Shown in pieces: positions 1 to 10,107 of a stretch of 64,000 bases of DNA. Origin of the DNA: Mycobacterium pseudokansasii (lineage in GTDB: Bacteria; Actinomycetota; Actinomycetes; Mycobacteriales; Mycobacteriaceae); the NCBI RefSeq assembly GCF_900566075.1, contig NZ_UPHU01000001.1, positions 5,332,325 to 5,396,324 on the forward strand, given 5' to 3'. Numbering within the stretch: position 1 is the first letter of the stretch; each line of letters opens with the position of its first letter. The notes below the pieces were generated by a model. The model was not told the DNA's origin and did no database searches. It saw nothing but the letters and a program-made list of their open reading frames with translations. The position numbers and the translations under genes were made by a program.

Positions 1-4
1 CCCA

Positions 5-1207
5 TCACGCCGGCACCCGGCTCGGGTCCACCACCGAGGTGGTGCGGGTCCAGCGGGTAACGACCGCAGCCGAGGGCGAGGCGATCTCGTCGGGATCGGT
101 GCCGGGCCGGTCGCCCAGCAGCCCATGCTCGTCGCAGTATTCGTCGTTGTAGATCGTGTCGAAATAACGGTTGGGGCCGTCGGGAAACACCGCGGCGATC
201 GTGGTGCCCGACGGCAAGGTGCGCGCGGCCCATCCGGCGACCAGACCAACCGCCCCGACACTCCAGCCGCCGCTGGCGTAGTGGGTGGCGGCCAGATTGC
301 GGCAGGCCCAGACGGCTTCGGCCGGCGCAACCCAGTGCACCTCGTTGAATGCGGCGTAGTCGACGTTGCGGGGATAGATGCTCGAACCCAGTCCGCGCAT
401 CAGCCTGCTGGTGGCGGGCTGACCGAAGATCGTGGACCCGATGGTGTCGACGCCGATCAACCGCATATCGGGATTGAACTCGCGCAATACCCGTGCCACG
501 CCCGCCGAATGGCCTCCGGTGCCCACCGAGCACACCAGCACGTCGACCTTCCCGAGCTGGGCCACCAACTCCAGCGCCAGTGGCCGGTAGGCGTCGACGT
601 TGTCGGGGTTGCTGTACTGGTTGGGATTCCAGGCAGCGGGGTCGGCGGCCAGCAGCTCGGCGACCCGATCTTTGCGGGCCTGCTGCCATCCACCGACCGG
701 GTGCGGCTCGGTGACCATGTCGACGCCGGCCCCGTAGGCGGTGAGCATGCGTGCGATGATCGGTTCCAGGCCCGGGTCGGTGACCAGGGTCACCGGGTGG
801 CGGTATGCGTTGCCGGCCAGCGCCAGCCCCAATCCCAATGTGCCGCTGGTTGATTCGATGATCGCGGCACCGGGCGCGAGGTCGCCGCGGGCGCGGGCGC
901 GTTCCACCATGTGCATGGCGGGGCGGTCTTTCATGCCGCCGGGGTTGAATCCTTCGAGCTTGGCCCAGAATCCACGGTCGTCGCTGCCGACCGGCCCGGC
1001 GCTTCCCGATATCCACAGCACCGGCGTGTTGCCGACCATGGTGCCGGGCTGGCGGTTACGGCTTGGCGGGAGCTGGTAACCCTGCGGGATGGCACGGTAA
1101 CGATCCCGGTTCTGTCGCCGTACCGAGGTGAGATGCGAGCGGTTGGGACGCAAGACGCGTGAGTTGTTCAGCTGGGCGGAATTTTTCACGGGCATGTTGA
1201 GGTTCAT
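5..1207 (-). CDS. cysK2: CysK2-type cysteine synthase-family enzyme (S-sulfocysteine synthase)
   Basis: A 400-residue fold-type II PLP enzyme of the cysteine synthase family. The lysine-containing segment GGMKDRPA (about residue 90) is the expected PLP-binding lysine, followed by the substrate loop STSGTLG and the phosphate-binding stretch [10 protein letters not shown]. Length and divergent C-terminus fit mycobacterial CysK2 (Rv0848), known to make S-sulfocysteine from O-phosphoserine and thiosulfate, better than CysK1 or CysM. It lies downstream of lpqS on the same strand, next to mmcO, as in M. tuberculosis. Probably one transcript with lpqS under the copper-type operator at 1735. The first 50 residues are poorly conserved in appearance, so an internal start is possible. 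Confidence 0.85.
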   Translation of the reverse strand: MNLNMPVKNSAQLNNSRVLRPNRSHLTSVRRQNRDRYRAIPQGYQLPPSRNRQPGTMVGNTPVLWISGSAGPVGSDDRGFWAKLEGFNPGGMKDRPAMHMVERARARGDLAPGAAIIESTSGTLGLGLALAGNAYRHPVTLVTDPGLEPIIARMLTAYGAGVDMVTEPHPVGGWQQARKDRVAELLAADPAAWNPNQYSNPDNVDAYRPLALELVAQLGKVDVLVCSVGTGGHSAGVARVLREFNPDMRLIGVDTIGSTIFGQPATSRLMRGLGSSIYPRNVDYAAFNEVHWVAPAEAVWACRNLAATHYASGGWSVGAVGLVAGWAARTLPSGTTIAAVFPDGPNRYFDTIYNDEYCDEHGLLGDRPGTDPDEIASPSAAVVTRWTRTTSVVDPSRVPA

Positions 1208-1313
1208 GGTGTCGTCGCTTCGGTCTCGAGCCGCCGATCAAGTGCGGCAAGGTGATAGGGGTCAGCAGTCATCGGCCGTGGCGAAATGGTCACCAGGGCC
1301 TGACACTGACCGG

Positions 1314-1733
1314 TCAGCAACGAGACAGGCAGAACCGAGTCAACAAGTCTTGACCGGTGCGCACATCAACCGGCAGGGTCGGCGGTCCGCGCCCGGCGAC
1401 CACCACGGCAGCGGTGAGTACGCCCACGATGCCGCCGGCGACCACCACCACGGCAGCTTCGAACACCGGCGCGTCCGATCGCGGCATCACCGCGCCGGCC
1501 TGCAGCGGAGGGCACGGTGCCGCCGAGTCGTCGCTGAGGTGTGCGTGACCGATGTTCACCGCGAATTCACTGCCCACAGCCGTCGACAGCGGGTGGCTCG
1601 GATGCGCCGGTTGGCGATCCAATTGCGGCAGCCAACATTGAGCGGCTACCGCGGCGACGACCACGACCAATACGATCGCGATCCGCGCGGACCGAGTCCA
1701 CACCGCGTGCCGGAGGTTCACGCCGGCCACCAT
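1314..1733 (-). CDS. lpqS: LpqS-like small copper-inducible exported protein
   Basis: A small exported protein with one N-terminal hydrophobic segment (IAIVLVVVVAAVAAQCW) whose Cys follows VAAQ, a poor lipobox, then a polar His-containing middle and the C-terminal TGQDLLTRFCL segment I recall from LpqS (Rv0847). LpqS belongs to the RicR copper regulon in M. tuberculosis; its biochemical role is unknown. The start at 1733 almost touches the operator at 1735-1749, which would imply a leaderless transcript. A GTG at 1703 (MWTRSARI) is a credible shorter start and resembles the start I remember for Rv0847. Divergent from mmcO, upstream of cysK2. Confidence 0.75.
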   Translation of the reverse strand: MVAGVNLRHAVWTRSARIAIVLVVVVAAVAAQCWLPQLDRQPAHPSHPLSTAVGSEFAVNIGHAHLSDDSAAPCPPLQAGAVMPRSDAPVFEAAVVVVAGGIVGVLTAAVVVAGRGPPTLPVDVRTGQDLLTRFCLSRC

Positions 1734-1734
1734 A

Positions 1735-1749
1735 TACCCCCCATGGGTA
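1735..1749. promoter_or_regulatory. RicR/CsoR-type copper operator (palindrome)
   Basis: TACCC-CCCAT-GGGTA, a perfect 5-bp inverted repeat with a 5-bp centre, extended by A/T on both sides. It lies between the divergent lpqS-cysK2 and mmcO genes. This matches the TACCC-N5-GGGTA style of copper-sensing CsoR/RicR operators, and RicR is known to control these three genes in M. tuberculosis. Binding is inferred. Confidence 0.8.
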
Positions 1750-1842
1750 TCATGTAAAGTGCGGCATTGCGGCTTGCGCGGCGGTCGATGTCCTAGCAGG
1801 GTAGTAGCGCGGGCCCGAATCAACGGCGACGAGGAGCTGTCC

Positions 1843-3450
1843 ATGCCGGTACTGCCAACGAGCGGTCATTCCCTGGGCGGAGTACAGCTCAGCAGGCGCG
1901 GCTTTATCGGCGCCGGAATCGCCGGTGGGTTTTTGCTGGCCGGTTGCGGCCACTCACAGACACACTCGGCAGACGAGACGGCCATGGCTGCCGCAATCGG
2001 CGCGGCCGAGCGGGCCCGGCCGCACAGCGGTCGAACCGTAACCGCCAGCCTGGTACCGCAGCAGGTGGAGATCGACCTCGGCGGGCCGATCGCCCGTACG
2101 CTGGCCTACGGCAACACAGTCCCGGGACCGCTGATCCGGGCCGCCGTCGGCGATGAGATTGTCGTCGCGGTGACCAATCGGCTCGACCATCCGACGTCGG
2201 TGCACTGGCATGGCATTACGCTGCGCAACGACATGGACGGCGCCGTACCCGCCACCCCGAACATCGAGGCCGGCCATGACTTCACCTACCGATTCTCCGT
2301 CCCTGATCCGGGCACCTACTGGGCCCATCCGCACGTCGGCCTCGAAGAGGATATGGGGCTTTATCTGCCGGTCATTATTGACGATCCGACCGAACCGGGA
2401 CGCTACGACGCGGAATGGATTGTCGTGCTTGATGATTGGACTGACGGCGTCGGCAAGAGTCCGCAACAGATTTACGACGCCCTGGTCGACCCGAACAAGC
2501 CCACCGTAATGCCCATGCCCACCCCGCTAACCACAACGACCCCGCCAACCACGACAAGTACGACAAGCACGACGAGCACGACCGAGACGCCGCCGCCATC
2601 TCCGATGCCGGGCATGCCGGGCGGCGACGTGGCCAGCAGCGACCTGCTCGGCGGCGACGCCGGTGATGTCGCCTACCCCTACTATCTGATCAACGGCCGT
2701 ATCCCCGCGGCCCCCACGACCTTCAATGCGAAGCCGGGCCAGCGAATCCGGATCCGGATCATCAATGCCGCTGCCGATACGGCGTTCCGCGTCGCGTTGG
2801 CCGGACATTCCATGACGGTCACCCACACCGACGGTTACCCGGTGCTTCCGACACCGGTCGACGCGGTGCTGATCGGCATGGGCGAACGTTACGACGTCAT
2901 CGTGACGGCGGCATCCGGTGTCTTCCCGCTCGTCGCACTCGCCGAAGGCAAGAACTCCGTGGCACGCTCGCTGCTGTCCACCGGTGCGGGCAGCGCGCCC
3001 GATCCGCAGTTCCGGCCGGCGGAACTCAACAAGAGGGTGGGCACCATCGAGATGTTCACCGCCACAACGTCGGCCAATCTGGGCCGGGCCGAACCCGGCC
3101 TCGAACTTCCCGTCGTGTTGGGCGGCACCATGGCCAAATACGACTGGACGATCAACGGTGAGCCCTACAGCAGGACCAAGCCGCTGCAGGTACACCAGGG
3201 TCAGCGCCAACTTCTGGTGTTCGACAACACCACCGCGATGTGGCACCCCATGCACCTGCATGGCCACACCTATCAGATCATCAAGGCCGACGGTTCCCTC
3301 GGCGCCCGCAAGGACACCGTCATCGTCCTGCCCAAGCAGAAGGTCCAGGCGGTCCTGGTCGCCGATAATCCGGGTACGTGGGTGATGCACTGCCACAACA
3401 TGTATCACCTGGCGGCCGGCATGATGACGCGCCTGGATTACGTCTTCTGA
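1843..3450 (+). CDS. mmcO: Multicopper oxidase MmcO (Tat-exported lipoprotein)
   Basis: A periplasmic-side multicopper oxidase that detoxifies Cu(I). Start chosen at ATG 1843 behind GAGGAG; it gives a twin-arginine motif (SRRGFIG, about residue 20) followed by the lipobox LAGC. All four copper-ligand clusters are visible: HWHG, HPHVG, HPMHLHGH and HCHNMYH, the last followed by a Met for the T1 site. Compared with Rv0846c there is a Thr/Ser/Pro-rich low-complexity insert of roughly 45 residues (around residues 223-265) between the second and third cupredoxin portions, ending in Met-rich MPGMPG. The 3' end overlaps the convergent hydrolase by 13 bp. Confidence 0.93.
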   Translation: MPVLPTSGHSLGGVQLSRRGFIGAGIAGGFLLAGCGHSQTHSADETAMAAAIGAAERARPHSGRTVTASLVPQQVEIDLGGPIARTLAYGNTVPGPLIRAAVGDEIVVAVTNRLDHPTSVHWHGITLRNDMDGAVPATPNIEAGHDFTYRFSVPDPGTYWAHPHVGLEEDMGLYLPVIIDDPTEPGRYDAEWIVVLDDWTDGVGKSPQQIYDALVDPNKPTVMPMPTPLTTTTPPTTTSTTSTTSTTETPPPSPMPGMPGGDVASSDLLGGDAGDVAYPYYLINGRIPAAPTTFNAKPGQRIRIRIINAAADTAFRVALAGHSMTVTHTDGYPVLPTPVDAVLIGMGERYDVIVTAASGVFPLVALAEGKNSVARSLLSTGAGSAPDPQFRPAELNKRVGTIEMFTATTSANLGRAEPGLELPVVLGGTMAKYDWTINGEPYSRTKPLQVHQGQRQLLVFDNTTAMWHPMHLHGHTYQIIKADGSLGARKDTVIVLPKQKVQAVLVADNPGTWVMHCHNMYHLAAGMMTRLDYVF

Positions 3451-4292
3451 CGGCTGAGGAAGTCCAGCAGGAGTTCGTTGACAGCCGAGGATTGCTCGAT
3501 TTGCGGACAGTGGCCCGCGTCGTCGATCACCACCGCGCGTCCATCCGTGACCTGCTTGGCGAGCTGCGCGGCCCACCCGGCGGGCAGCAGCTTGTCGTCG
3601 CGCCCCTCGACCACGAGCGTCGGCACGCTGATGCGCTGATAGGGGCGCGCACTCGACGATTCCGAGGCCGGTGCAGATTCCGACTCAGACTCCGGCTCAG
3701 CGCCAGGGCGGCGACAACGCGCTGCCGCCACGGCTTCCCACGCTCCCGGAACAATGCTCGACTGATAGCGGCGCCGCACATAGTCCTCGTCGGCCGGATA
3801 GCGGGCATCGTGGAACAGCGCCTCCACGATACGGCGCATCCCGTCCAGCGTGGCGTCGTAGCGCTGCAGGGCCTCGAAGTGCCGATTCTGCTGAATCTGC
3901 CCCCCGCCGCAGATGATCGCCATGGTGCGGATCGGCAGCCGGGGTGCATCCGATGTGGCATCGGTCAGCAGCATGATGGCGCCCATCGAATTGCCGGCGA
4001 AATGCGCGGAGTCGACGCCGACAACGTCGCAGAACCGGGCCACATGCCGGATGCGCATCCCGCGGCCGTCGACGAAGTCCACGACCTTGGCCGACTGCCC
4101 GAACCCGAGGAGATCGGGCGCCAGCACCCGGTAGCGCTTAGCCAGCGCGACGATGTTGTGCTCCCAGCCCAATTCGGCGCTGGCCCCGAATTCGCCGCCA
4201 TGCAGCAGCACCACCGGGTCACCCGTGCCCGACTCCAGATAACTGGTGACCAGACCGTCGACCACGGCGGTTCGGCGGTGTATCGGCATCAC
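3438..4292 (-). CDS. Alpha/beta hydrolase, meta-cleavage hydrolase-like
   Basis: An alpha/beta hydrolase of 284 residues: oxyanion segment VVLLHGGEFG, nucleophile elbow GNSMGA, and C-terminal histidine in DDAGHCPQIEQ. It resembles C-C bond hydrolases of meta-cleavage pathways such as MhpC/BphD. Last gene of a leftward operon; its GTG start overlaps the upstream cyclase stop by 4 bp, so translation is probably coupled. A second MhpC-like hydrolase heads the same operon, so the two may act on different ring-fission or side-chain products. The substrate cannot be read from sequence. Confidence 0.8.
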   Translation of the reverse strand: MMPIHRRTAVVDGLVTSYLESGTGDPVVLLHGGEFGASAELGWEHNIVALAKRYRVLAPDLLGFGQSAKVVDFVDGRGMRIRHVARFCDVVGVDSAHFAGNSMGAIMLLTDATSDAPRLPIRTMAIICGGGQIQQNRHFEALQRYDATLDGMRRIVEALFHDARYPADEDYVRRRYQSSIVPGAWEAVAAARCRRPGAEPESESESAPASESSSARPYQRISVPTLVVEGRDDKLLPAGWAAQLAKQVTDGRAVVIDDAGHCPQIEQSSAVNELLLDFLSRQKT

Positions 4293-5278
4293 TTGATCGC
4301 AATGGGATTCACCGGCGATCCCACCGCGCCAATGAATCTCAGCGGCGGCGCGATCAGCTGAAACTCGTAGACGCCGTCGGTGGCGCAGTCGGCCGCCAAC
4401 GCCGTGAGGTCCCAGTATTCACCCAGCATCAACCCCATGTCACGCAGGCACAGCAGATGAAACGGCAAGAACAGGCCTTCGACTCCCGAAACGGGGTCTT
4501 CGACCTGGAGATTGTCGGCGGCCACCGCGGCGACCTCGTGATCGTGCAGCCACTGGGCGCAGCGCCAGTCCAGCCCGGAGTACCACTCGGTCTTGTTGCC
4601 AGTCATCAGAAACCTTGCCCACCAACCGGTTCGGATCAGCACGATGTCACCGCGGCCGACCGTGATGCCTTGGGCACGGACGACGTCGTCCAGTTCCTCC
4701 GGAGTGATCGGGTTGCCATGCTCGAGAAAGACGTCCGCACCGCGATGGCGCACCAGGTCCAGTAGCACGCCGCGCGAGGTGATGCCCTTGACGTCGACCT
4801 TGTCGATGCCGCAGTGGTAAGCCCCGAGACTGGTTACCGATCCGGCCGGGAAGCCGTTGTAAAGCAGGTCGTCATAGTAGACGTGCGACAGCGCGTCCCA
4901 CTGGGTGGCCGCCTGCAACGGCATGATGACCATGTCGTCGTTGAACCGGAACGGATTGTCGACCACGTAGTTGCCCAACTGTTCGGCCGTCGGGTTCTGC
5001 GTCCAGCCAGGCCCGTACCGGCCCAGGGTGTTGGCATCGCCACCGTCCACGGTCATCACGTGGATGGGGTTGTGCCGGAACCCAAAAGCGCCCTGCGGGC
5101 CGGACGACCCGAAATCCACGCCGAGCGGAAACACCTTCCCGTGCCGGACCAGGCTTGCGGCGTGCCGGACGGTGTCGGCGGTGATGAAGTTCAGCGTCCC
5201 GAGTTCGTCCGCCTCACCCCACCGGCCCCAGTTGCTGAGATCGGCTGCTACCCGCCTGAATTCGGCTAGGCTTGCCAT
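4289..5278 (-). CDS. Cyclase-family metal-dependent hydrolase
   Basis: A member of the cyclase family (PF04199; relatives include kynurenine formamidase and isatin hydrolase), 329 residues from ATG 5278, which has a good AAAGGA ribosome site. The family's metal motif appears as TQWDALSHV near residue 130, a variant of the usual HxGTHxDxPxH seen in a large actinobacterial subgroup. In catabolic clusters such enzymes often open lactone or amide rings. Overlaps the SDR gene by 13 bp upstream and the hydrolase by 4 bp downstream. The exact reaction is unknown. Confidence 0.8.
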   Translation of the reverse strand: MASLAEFRRVAADLSNWGRWGEADELGTLNFITADTVRHAASLVRHGKVFPLGVDFGSSGPQGAFGFRHNPIHVMTVDGGDANTLGRYGPGWTQNPTAEQLGNYVVDNPFRFNDDMVIMPLQAATQWDALSHVYYDDLLYNGFPAGSVTSLGAYHCGIDKVDVKGITSRGVLLDLVRHRGADVFLEHGNPITPEELDDVVRAQGITVGRGDIVLIRTGWWARFLMTGNKTEWYSGLDWRCAQWLHDHEVAAVAADNLQVEDPVSGVEGLFLPFHLLCLRDMGLMLGEYWDLTALAADCATDGVYEFQLIAPPLRFIGAVGSPVNPIAIK

Positions 5279-6093
5279 GACGCACGTCCTTTCTCGAGGT
5301 TCCCGGCGATTGCGGCGCCCAGGTTTCCGCCGTCCACCCACACCACCTGGCCCGAAATATAGCTGGCGGCACGGCTGTTCAAGAACAGCAGCACCGCGGC
5401 CTGTTCGGCCGGATCAGCGACCCGGCCCAGCGGCTTGGCGATGTCGTCGAGGAATTCCGGGCCGTAGGCCTGCCTCAGCTGATCGAGGATGGGTGTTTCG
5501 GTCACCCCGGGTCCGGTGCAGTTGATCCGGATGCCGCGCGCAGCGAGGTCGGCCGTGCGCCGCATGGTGTAGAGGATGACTGCTTCCTTGGACAATTGGT
5601 AGCCGCTGCCGACCGCCTCGCGGTGACGATGACACCATTCGATGCCTTCGCGCATCGTCGTGGTGTTCAGCAGCGAAGCCACCGCGCAGAGATGTTCCCG
5701 GTAGGCCGCCGCGGCAAGCGATGACACGCTGACAATCGACGCACCCGTGGCCATCATCGGGATCAGTGCCTCGGTGAGATGGCGCAGCCCCAGGAAATTG
5801 ATGGTGACGACCAGTAGCGGGTCGCCGATCCCCGAGGACACGCCGGCGACGTTGAACAGCGTGTCGACGCGTCCGCCGAGAGCAGCCACTGCCCCATCGA
5901 TGGAATCCGAGTCGGCCAGGTCGACCTCGTGAAAATCGTTGAGTTCGTATGTCGGTCGCCGCGTGTCCAATCCGATGACATGAGCGCCGAGTTCGGTGAG
6001 TTGATTTACGACCTGCGCGCCGATGCCCGAGGAACATCCGGTTACCAGCGCGCGGCGGCCGTCGTAGCGCCACAGGTCGCCGATCAGGCCCAA
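5266..6093 (-). CDS. Short-chain dehydrogenase/reductase
   Basis: A classical SDR, 275 residues: cofactor motif TGCSSGIG near residue 18, NVAG at the expected spacing, and active site YQLSK. A C-terminal VDGG motif is present. The acidic residue in GLDTRR after beta-2 suggests NAD(H) preference. The start appears to be TTG (6093) with a weak ribosome site. It follows the LLM gene by 20 bp in the catabolic operon, so it probably oxidises or reduces a hydroxyl/keto side chain of the pathway substrate. Resembles the 3-alpha-hydroxysteroid/coniferyl-alcohol dehydrogenase type. Confidence 0.82.
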   Translation of the reverse strand: MGLIGDLWRYDGRRALVTGCSSGIGAQVVNQLTELGAHVIGLDTRRPTYELNDFHEVDLADSDSIDGAVAALGGRVDTLFNVAGVSSGIGDPLLVVTINFLGLRHLTEALIPMMATGASIVSVSSLAAAAYREHLCAVASLLNTTTMREGIEWCHRHREAVGSGYQLSKEAVILYTMRRTADLAARGIRINCTGPGVTETPILDQLRQAYGPEFLDDIAKPLGRVADPAEQAAVLLFLNSRAASYISGQVVWVDGGNLGAAIAGNLEKGRASWQA

Positions 6094-6113
6094 CGCCTAG
6101 CCAGCTTTCGGTG

Positions 6114-7424
6114 TCATTGACGCTGCTCCTTTGCGCGGCGCGCCGCCATGACGCGGCCCTCGTTGATCTCCGCCATGGCTTCGGGAATCTCGCTGGCAGT
6201 GAACTTACCGCCGCGTCCGGTGGGTAGGCCGCCGAATGAGTAGTTTTCGTCGAAGGGGGGTGCGCCACAGGGTCGTGTTTCCGGCCGGCGTGCTTCGATT
6301 CGCTCGATGACGGGCGCCAGCCTGGCGGCCTTGTCGGCGACCGCCTTCGCGTCGCGCTCGATGAACTCCGGCAGCACCTCGGAGCCCATGATGTCGATGG
6401 ACTCCATGGTGCCCTCGTGACTACGCGGGTTGAGCAGCAGGATGATCTCGTCGACGCCGCTTTCCTCGTACCCCCGCAGGAACTCACGCACAGTGGCCGG
6501 CGAGCCGATGGCGCCGCGCCCCGGCCCGTAGGCCAGGGTCGGATCTTTGTGGACCTCTTCGAGATAGCGGGTCCACACACCCGTCCGTCCGGGTGTGTGC
6601 ACACCGGTCATGTAGTAGTGCATGATGCCGAACGAGAAGAACCCACCGCCCTGCCCGAGGCGTCGCAGTGCCTCGTCGTCCGTCCGGGCGACCATCATCG
6701 ACAGGTCACCGCCGATGGCCAGGATGTTCGGGTTGATCCGCGGGGTCACCGGGACACCGTTCTCCTCGAATTCCTTGTAGTAGCCGTTCACCCGCTCGGT
6801 CAGCGGGCCCGGGCCGGTGTAGGCGAAACTCAGTGCGCCGATGCACTTCTGGGCGGCCATCTGGACGGTGGCGGGCCGGGTGCAGGCAACCCACACCGGC
6901 GGGTGCGGCTTCTGCATCGGCTTGGGAATGACGTTGCGGGCCGGCATCTGGATGTGCTCACCGGCGAAGCCCGAGAAGGGTTCCTCGATCATGCAGCGAA
7001 TCGCGACTTCCAGTGCCTCCTCCCATTGGGCCCGCTTGTCGGCGGGATCGATGTTGAATCCCCCGAGTTCGCCGACCGACGACGATTCGCCGGTGCCGAA
7101 CTCGACCCGCCCGTTGGACAACAGGTCCAGGGTGGCAATGCGTTCGGCCACCCGCGCCGGATGGTTGACAGCGGGCGGCAGGTGCATGATGCCGAATCCC
7201 AACCGGATGTTGTTGGTCCGCTGGCTGGCCGCGGCCAGGAATATCTCCGGTGCGGTGGAATGACAGTATTCCTCCAGGAAGTGGTGCTCGGTGAGCCACA
7301 CGGTGGAAAAGCCCGCCTTGTCGGCGGCCTCGACCTCGTCGAGGCAATCCTGAAGCAGGATGCGTTCGTCGTCGGCGGTCCAGGGACGCGGCAGGGCGAA
7401 TTCATAGAACAACGAGATTTTCAT
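6114..7424 (-). CDS. LLM-class flavin/F420-dependent oxidoreductase
   Basis: A luciferase-like TIM-barrel oxidoreductase of 436 residues, longer than the common 300-350, with the family segments TVWLTEHHF, GFGIMHLPP and RVEFGTGESS. A strong AGGAGG precedes ATG 7424. It lies 2 bp from the FAD dehydrogenase in the mhp-type operon. Candidate role: flavin-dependent monooxygenation (ring or side chain) upstream of ring cleavage. Whether the cofactor is FMN or F420 cannot be decided by eye. Confidence 0.82.
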   Translation of the reverse strand: MKISLFYEFALPRPWTADDERILLQDCLDEVEAADKAGFSTVWLTEHHFLEEYCHSTAPEIFLAAASQRTNNIRLGFGIMHLPPAVNHPARVAERIATLDLLSNGRVEFGTGESSSVGELGGFNIDPADKRAQWEEALEVAIRCMIEEPFSGFAGEHIQMPARNVIPKPMQKPHPPVWVACTRPATVQMAAQKCIGALSFAYTGPGPLTERVNGYYKEFEENGVPVTPRINPNILAIGGDLSMMVARTDDEALRRLGQGGGFFSFGIMHYYMTGVHTPGRTGVWTRYLEEVHKDPTLAYGPGRGAIGSPATVREFLRGYEESGVDEIILLLNPRSHEGTMESIDIMGSEVLPEFIERDAKAVADKAARLAPVIERIEARRPETRPCGAPPFDENYSFGGLPTGRGGKFTASEIPEAMAEINEGRVMAARRAKEQRQ

Positions 7425-7426
7425 GC

Positions 7427-9157
7427 TTACCTCCTATGAGCACTACGTGCCTGTACCGCGACATGTTTCGCTGCGACATAGCCAAAGGTCATGGCGGGTC
7501 CGATGGTCGCACCGGCACCGGCATAGCTGCGGCCCATCACCGGCGCGGAGGTGTTGCCGACCGCGTAAAGTCCACGCACCACGGTGTCGTCGCAGCGCAA
7601 GACCCGGGCGTGTTCGTCGGTGCGCAGGCCTCCCGACGTGCCGAGGTCGCCGAGAACGATGCGGAACGCGTAGTAGGGCGGATCGCCCAGGGGATACAGG
7701 TTGGGGTTGGGCAGTGTCGGGTCGCCGTAGTAGTTGTCGTAGGCGCTGTCGCCGCGGCTGAAGTCGTCGTCGTGTCCGGTGCGGGCAAGCTCGTTGAAAC
7801 GCGTTGCCGTTGCCCGGAGCTGGGCGCCCGGGACGCCGATTTTGGCGGCCAGTTCCTCCCACGTCCGCGCCGCCTTGACGACGCCCGATTCCAGCCAGGC
7901 CACAGGGACCTTGCGTCCGGTGGGTACCGGCGCGCCGGGAATCTTCGGTATCGGCAGATGCCCGGCGATGACGTAGCGATTCCAGGACCGGTGATCGGTG
8001 ATCAGCCAACAGGGGATGTGGGTAACCCCGGACTTCTGGCCCTCGATCATGGCATGGCCGAAATCCATGTAGGGTGCGGCCTCGTTGATGAATCGCCTGC
8101 CGGCTCCGTTGACGATGAATTGCGCGGGCATCATCCGCTCGTTGAGCATGAATTGCATTCGGCCGTCCGGCCATTGAATGGCCGGAAACCACCATGCTTC
8201 GTCCAGTAGCTCGGCGGCCGCGCCGAGTCGCTGGCCGGCACGGATGCCGTCACCGGTAGCCGCGGGATTGCCGAAGCTCCAGTCCCGGTCCACGATCGGT
8301 TGGTGTTGCTTGCGCCAGGCCAGGTCGTGGTCGAAACCTCCGCAAGCAAGGATCACCGCGTGCCGCGCGCCGATCCGCGCCGGTACGCCCGCCCTGTCCA
8401 CCAGCGCACCGATCACCGATCCGTCGGTGTCGGCGAGCAATTCGGTCATCGGCGAGTCCAGCCACAGCGCAATGTCGCGCTGCTTCATCGCCAGTCGCAT
8501 CCGCGCTGCCAGTGACTGGCCGATCGCCGCCATCCGCTCACCGAGCACCCGCGCCCTGACCATGCGGACTATCAGCTTCAGCAACACCGCCTTTCCGCTC
8601 CACGACTGGCGGATCCGGTAGAACGAACGTAATTCGTTTGGCCTCAGCCAGATTCCCTTCGGTGCCAGCGCCAGCGGCCGTAGCAGCTTCTCCTCGTCGG
8701 CGCCCAGTGAGCGCAGATCGATGGGCGGCACGTTGATGGTGCTGCCCAGTTCGGAGCCGCCGGGCAATTCCGGGTAGTAGTCGGCATAGCCTGGCTTCCA
8801 GACGAACTCCAGCCACGGCGAAAGCCCTTCGAGGAACTCCAGCATCCGCGGGGCCGACTCGACGTATTGCCGGATCCGCGCCGGACTTACCAGGCCGCCG
8901 GTGACCCGGCGCAGGTACTCGATCACATCAGCGGGTGCCGGCGCGTAGCCCGCTCGGCGCTGTGCCGGCGCGCCGGGTACCCAGATGCCGCCGCCGGACA
9001 AGGCGGTGGAACCACCGAAGTATGCGGACTTTTCCACCACCAGCGTCTGCAGACCGGCGGCGTCGGCGGCCATCGCGGCCGTCATGCCGCCGGCGCCGGA
9101 CCCCACCACCAGCACGTCGACGGCGTGGTCGAAGGCTTCGCTGCCGGTGAAGGTCAT
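7427..9157 (-). CDS. FAD-binding dehydrogenase, 3-ketosteroid Delta1-dehydrogenase-like
   Basis: A 576-residue flavoprotein of the fumarate reductase/KstD family. N-terminal FAD site [12 protein letters not shown] (about residue 17), then [10 protein letters not shown], and the C-terminal [23 protein letters not shown] segment typical of KstD-like enzymes. ATG 9157 overlaps the mhpB stop (ATGA). It belongs to the same operon as the extradiol dioxygenase. KstD relatives desaturate or aromatise cyclic ketones, so a step that prepares or modifies a ring is plausible. A second, distinct member of the family lies at 13381. Confidence 0.85.
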   Translation of the reverse strand: MTFTGSEAFDHAVDVLVVGSGAGGMTAAMAADAAGLQTLVVEKSAYFGGSTALSGGGIWVPGAPAQRRAGYAPAPADVIEYLRRVTGGLVSPARIRQYVESAPRMLEFLEGLSPWLEFVWKPGYADYYPELPGGSELGSTINVPPIDLRSLGADEEKLLRPLALAPKGIWLRPNELRSFYRIRQSWSGKAVLLKLIVRMVRARVLGERMAAIGQSLAARMRLAMKQRDIALWLDSPMTELLADTDGSVIGALVDRAGVPARIGARHAVILACGGFDHDLAWRKQHQPIVDRDWSFGNPAATGDGIRAGQRLGAAAELLDEAWWFPAIQWPDGRMQFMLNERMMPAQFIVNGAGRRFINEAAPYMDFGHAMIEGQKSGVTHIPCWLITDHRSWNRYVIAGHLPIPKIPGAPVPTGRKVPVAWLESGVVKAARTWEELAAKIGVPGAQLRATATRFNELARTGHDDDFSRGDSAYDNYYGDPTLPNPNLYPLGDPPYYAFRIVLGDLGTSGGLRTDEHARVLRCDDTVVRGLYAVGNTSAPVMGRSYAGAGATIGPAMTFGYVAAKHVAVQARSAHRR

Positions 9158-10107
9158 GGGCTGGCCACTGCCGTCCTGATGGCGAACGCGGTGATCAGGT
9201 CGGGGGTCTGTTTGTAGTAGCGAACCGTCGTCCGGTACGGTCCTGCCGTCGCCAAGGCGGCGAAAGCGGCTATCCAGGTGCGGATTTCGTGCGCGGAGCT
9301 ACCGCCCTCGTGCATCACGAACGAATTCGACCACTGATCCAGATCGTCGAGGTGTCCCCCGTCGACGATCTCCAGGAAGCGCTGATCCCAGGCCGGGTTG
9401 AGGGGCTGCAGGTCGCTGTCTCCGGTGGCGAAGCTCTTGGCCGTGTCGATCACGGCCGTCTGCCGGGCTTGTCGTTGCTCAGGTGTCATCGGCCGACCGT
9501 GCACGAGCCGCTCCCGGGCGGCCGGACCGGCGTCGTCCAGCGTCGGCACCGGCGGGCTGTGCGACAGCCCACCGGATCCGATCACCAGCACCCGCTTGTC
9601 CAGCGTGGCAAGGAAATTGCCGACCGCGGTGCCCAGTGCCCGGCAACGGCGCAGTGGTCCCAGCGGCGTGGCGATCGCATTGATGAAGATCGGTATCACC
9701 GGGCGCGCCGTCGCCGTGCCGAAGAGTTTCTCCAGCGGCTGCATCGTTCCATGATCGACGTCCATGCTGGCCGAGACGGCCATGTCGACGTCCGCACCGA
9801 GCACCGCCCGGGCGCACTGCTGCGCGATCTGATCGGGAACGTCGAGTGGGCCAGCGTAGCTGCCGTAGTCGCCGACTCCGTTGGCGTGCATGCCGATACA
9901 AAATGGCGGCATCACCTTGTAGAAGAAACCGTTGTAGTGGTCGGGCGAGAAGATGACGACGAGCTCGGGATCGTACTCGCCGACGAAGTCCCGTGCCTTT
10001 CCGATCGCGGCGTTCACGTCGTCAAGCAGATCCCGCGGCGGCCCCGGTAGATTCAGCAGCGGGCTGTGGGACATACAGCACAGAGCCAGTGGCACTTTGG
10101 AAATCAC
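9154..10107 (-). CDS. mhpB: Class III extradiol dioxygenase, MhpB-like
   Basis: A 317-residue LigB-superfamily enzyme resembling 2,3-dihydroxyphenylpropionate 1,2-dioxygenase (MhpB). N-terminal CMSHSPLL and the [10 protein letters not shown] and [12 protein letters not shown] segments carry the family's metal and acid-base histidines; [13 protein letters not shown] is also typical. Starts at GTG 10107 inside the end of mhpA (86-bp overlap). Known reaction: iron-dependent meta-cleavage of a catechol-type substrate. It sits directly between the hydroxylase and the FAD dehydrogenase. Confidence 0.87.
   Translation of the reverse strand: MISKVPLALCCMSHSPLLNLPGPPRDLLDDVNAAIGKARDFVGEYDPELVVIFSPDHYNGFFYKVMPPFCIGMHANGVGDYGSYAGPLDVPDQIAQQCARAVLGADVDMAVSASMDVDHGTMQPLEKLFGTATARPVIPIFINAIATPLGPLRRCRALGTAVGNFLATLDKRVLVIGSGGLSHSPPVPTLDDAGPAARERLVHGRPMTPEQRQARQTAVIDTAKSFATGDSDLQPLNPAWDQRFLEIVDGGHLDDLDQWSNSFVMHEGGSSAHEIRTWIAAFAALATAGPYRTTVRYYKQTPDLITAFAIRTAVASP

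Noticed and set aside
2527..3576. 349-codon minus-strand frame opposite mmcO
   Set aside because: His/Arg-rich shadow of the multicopper oxidase gene.
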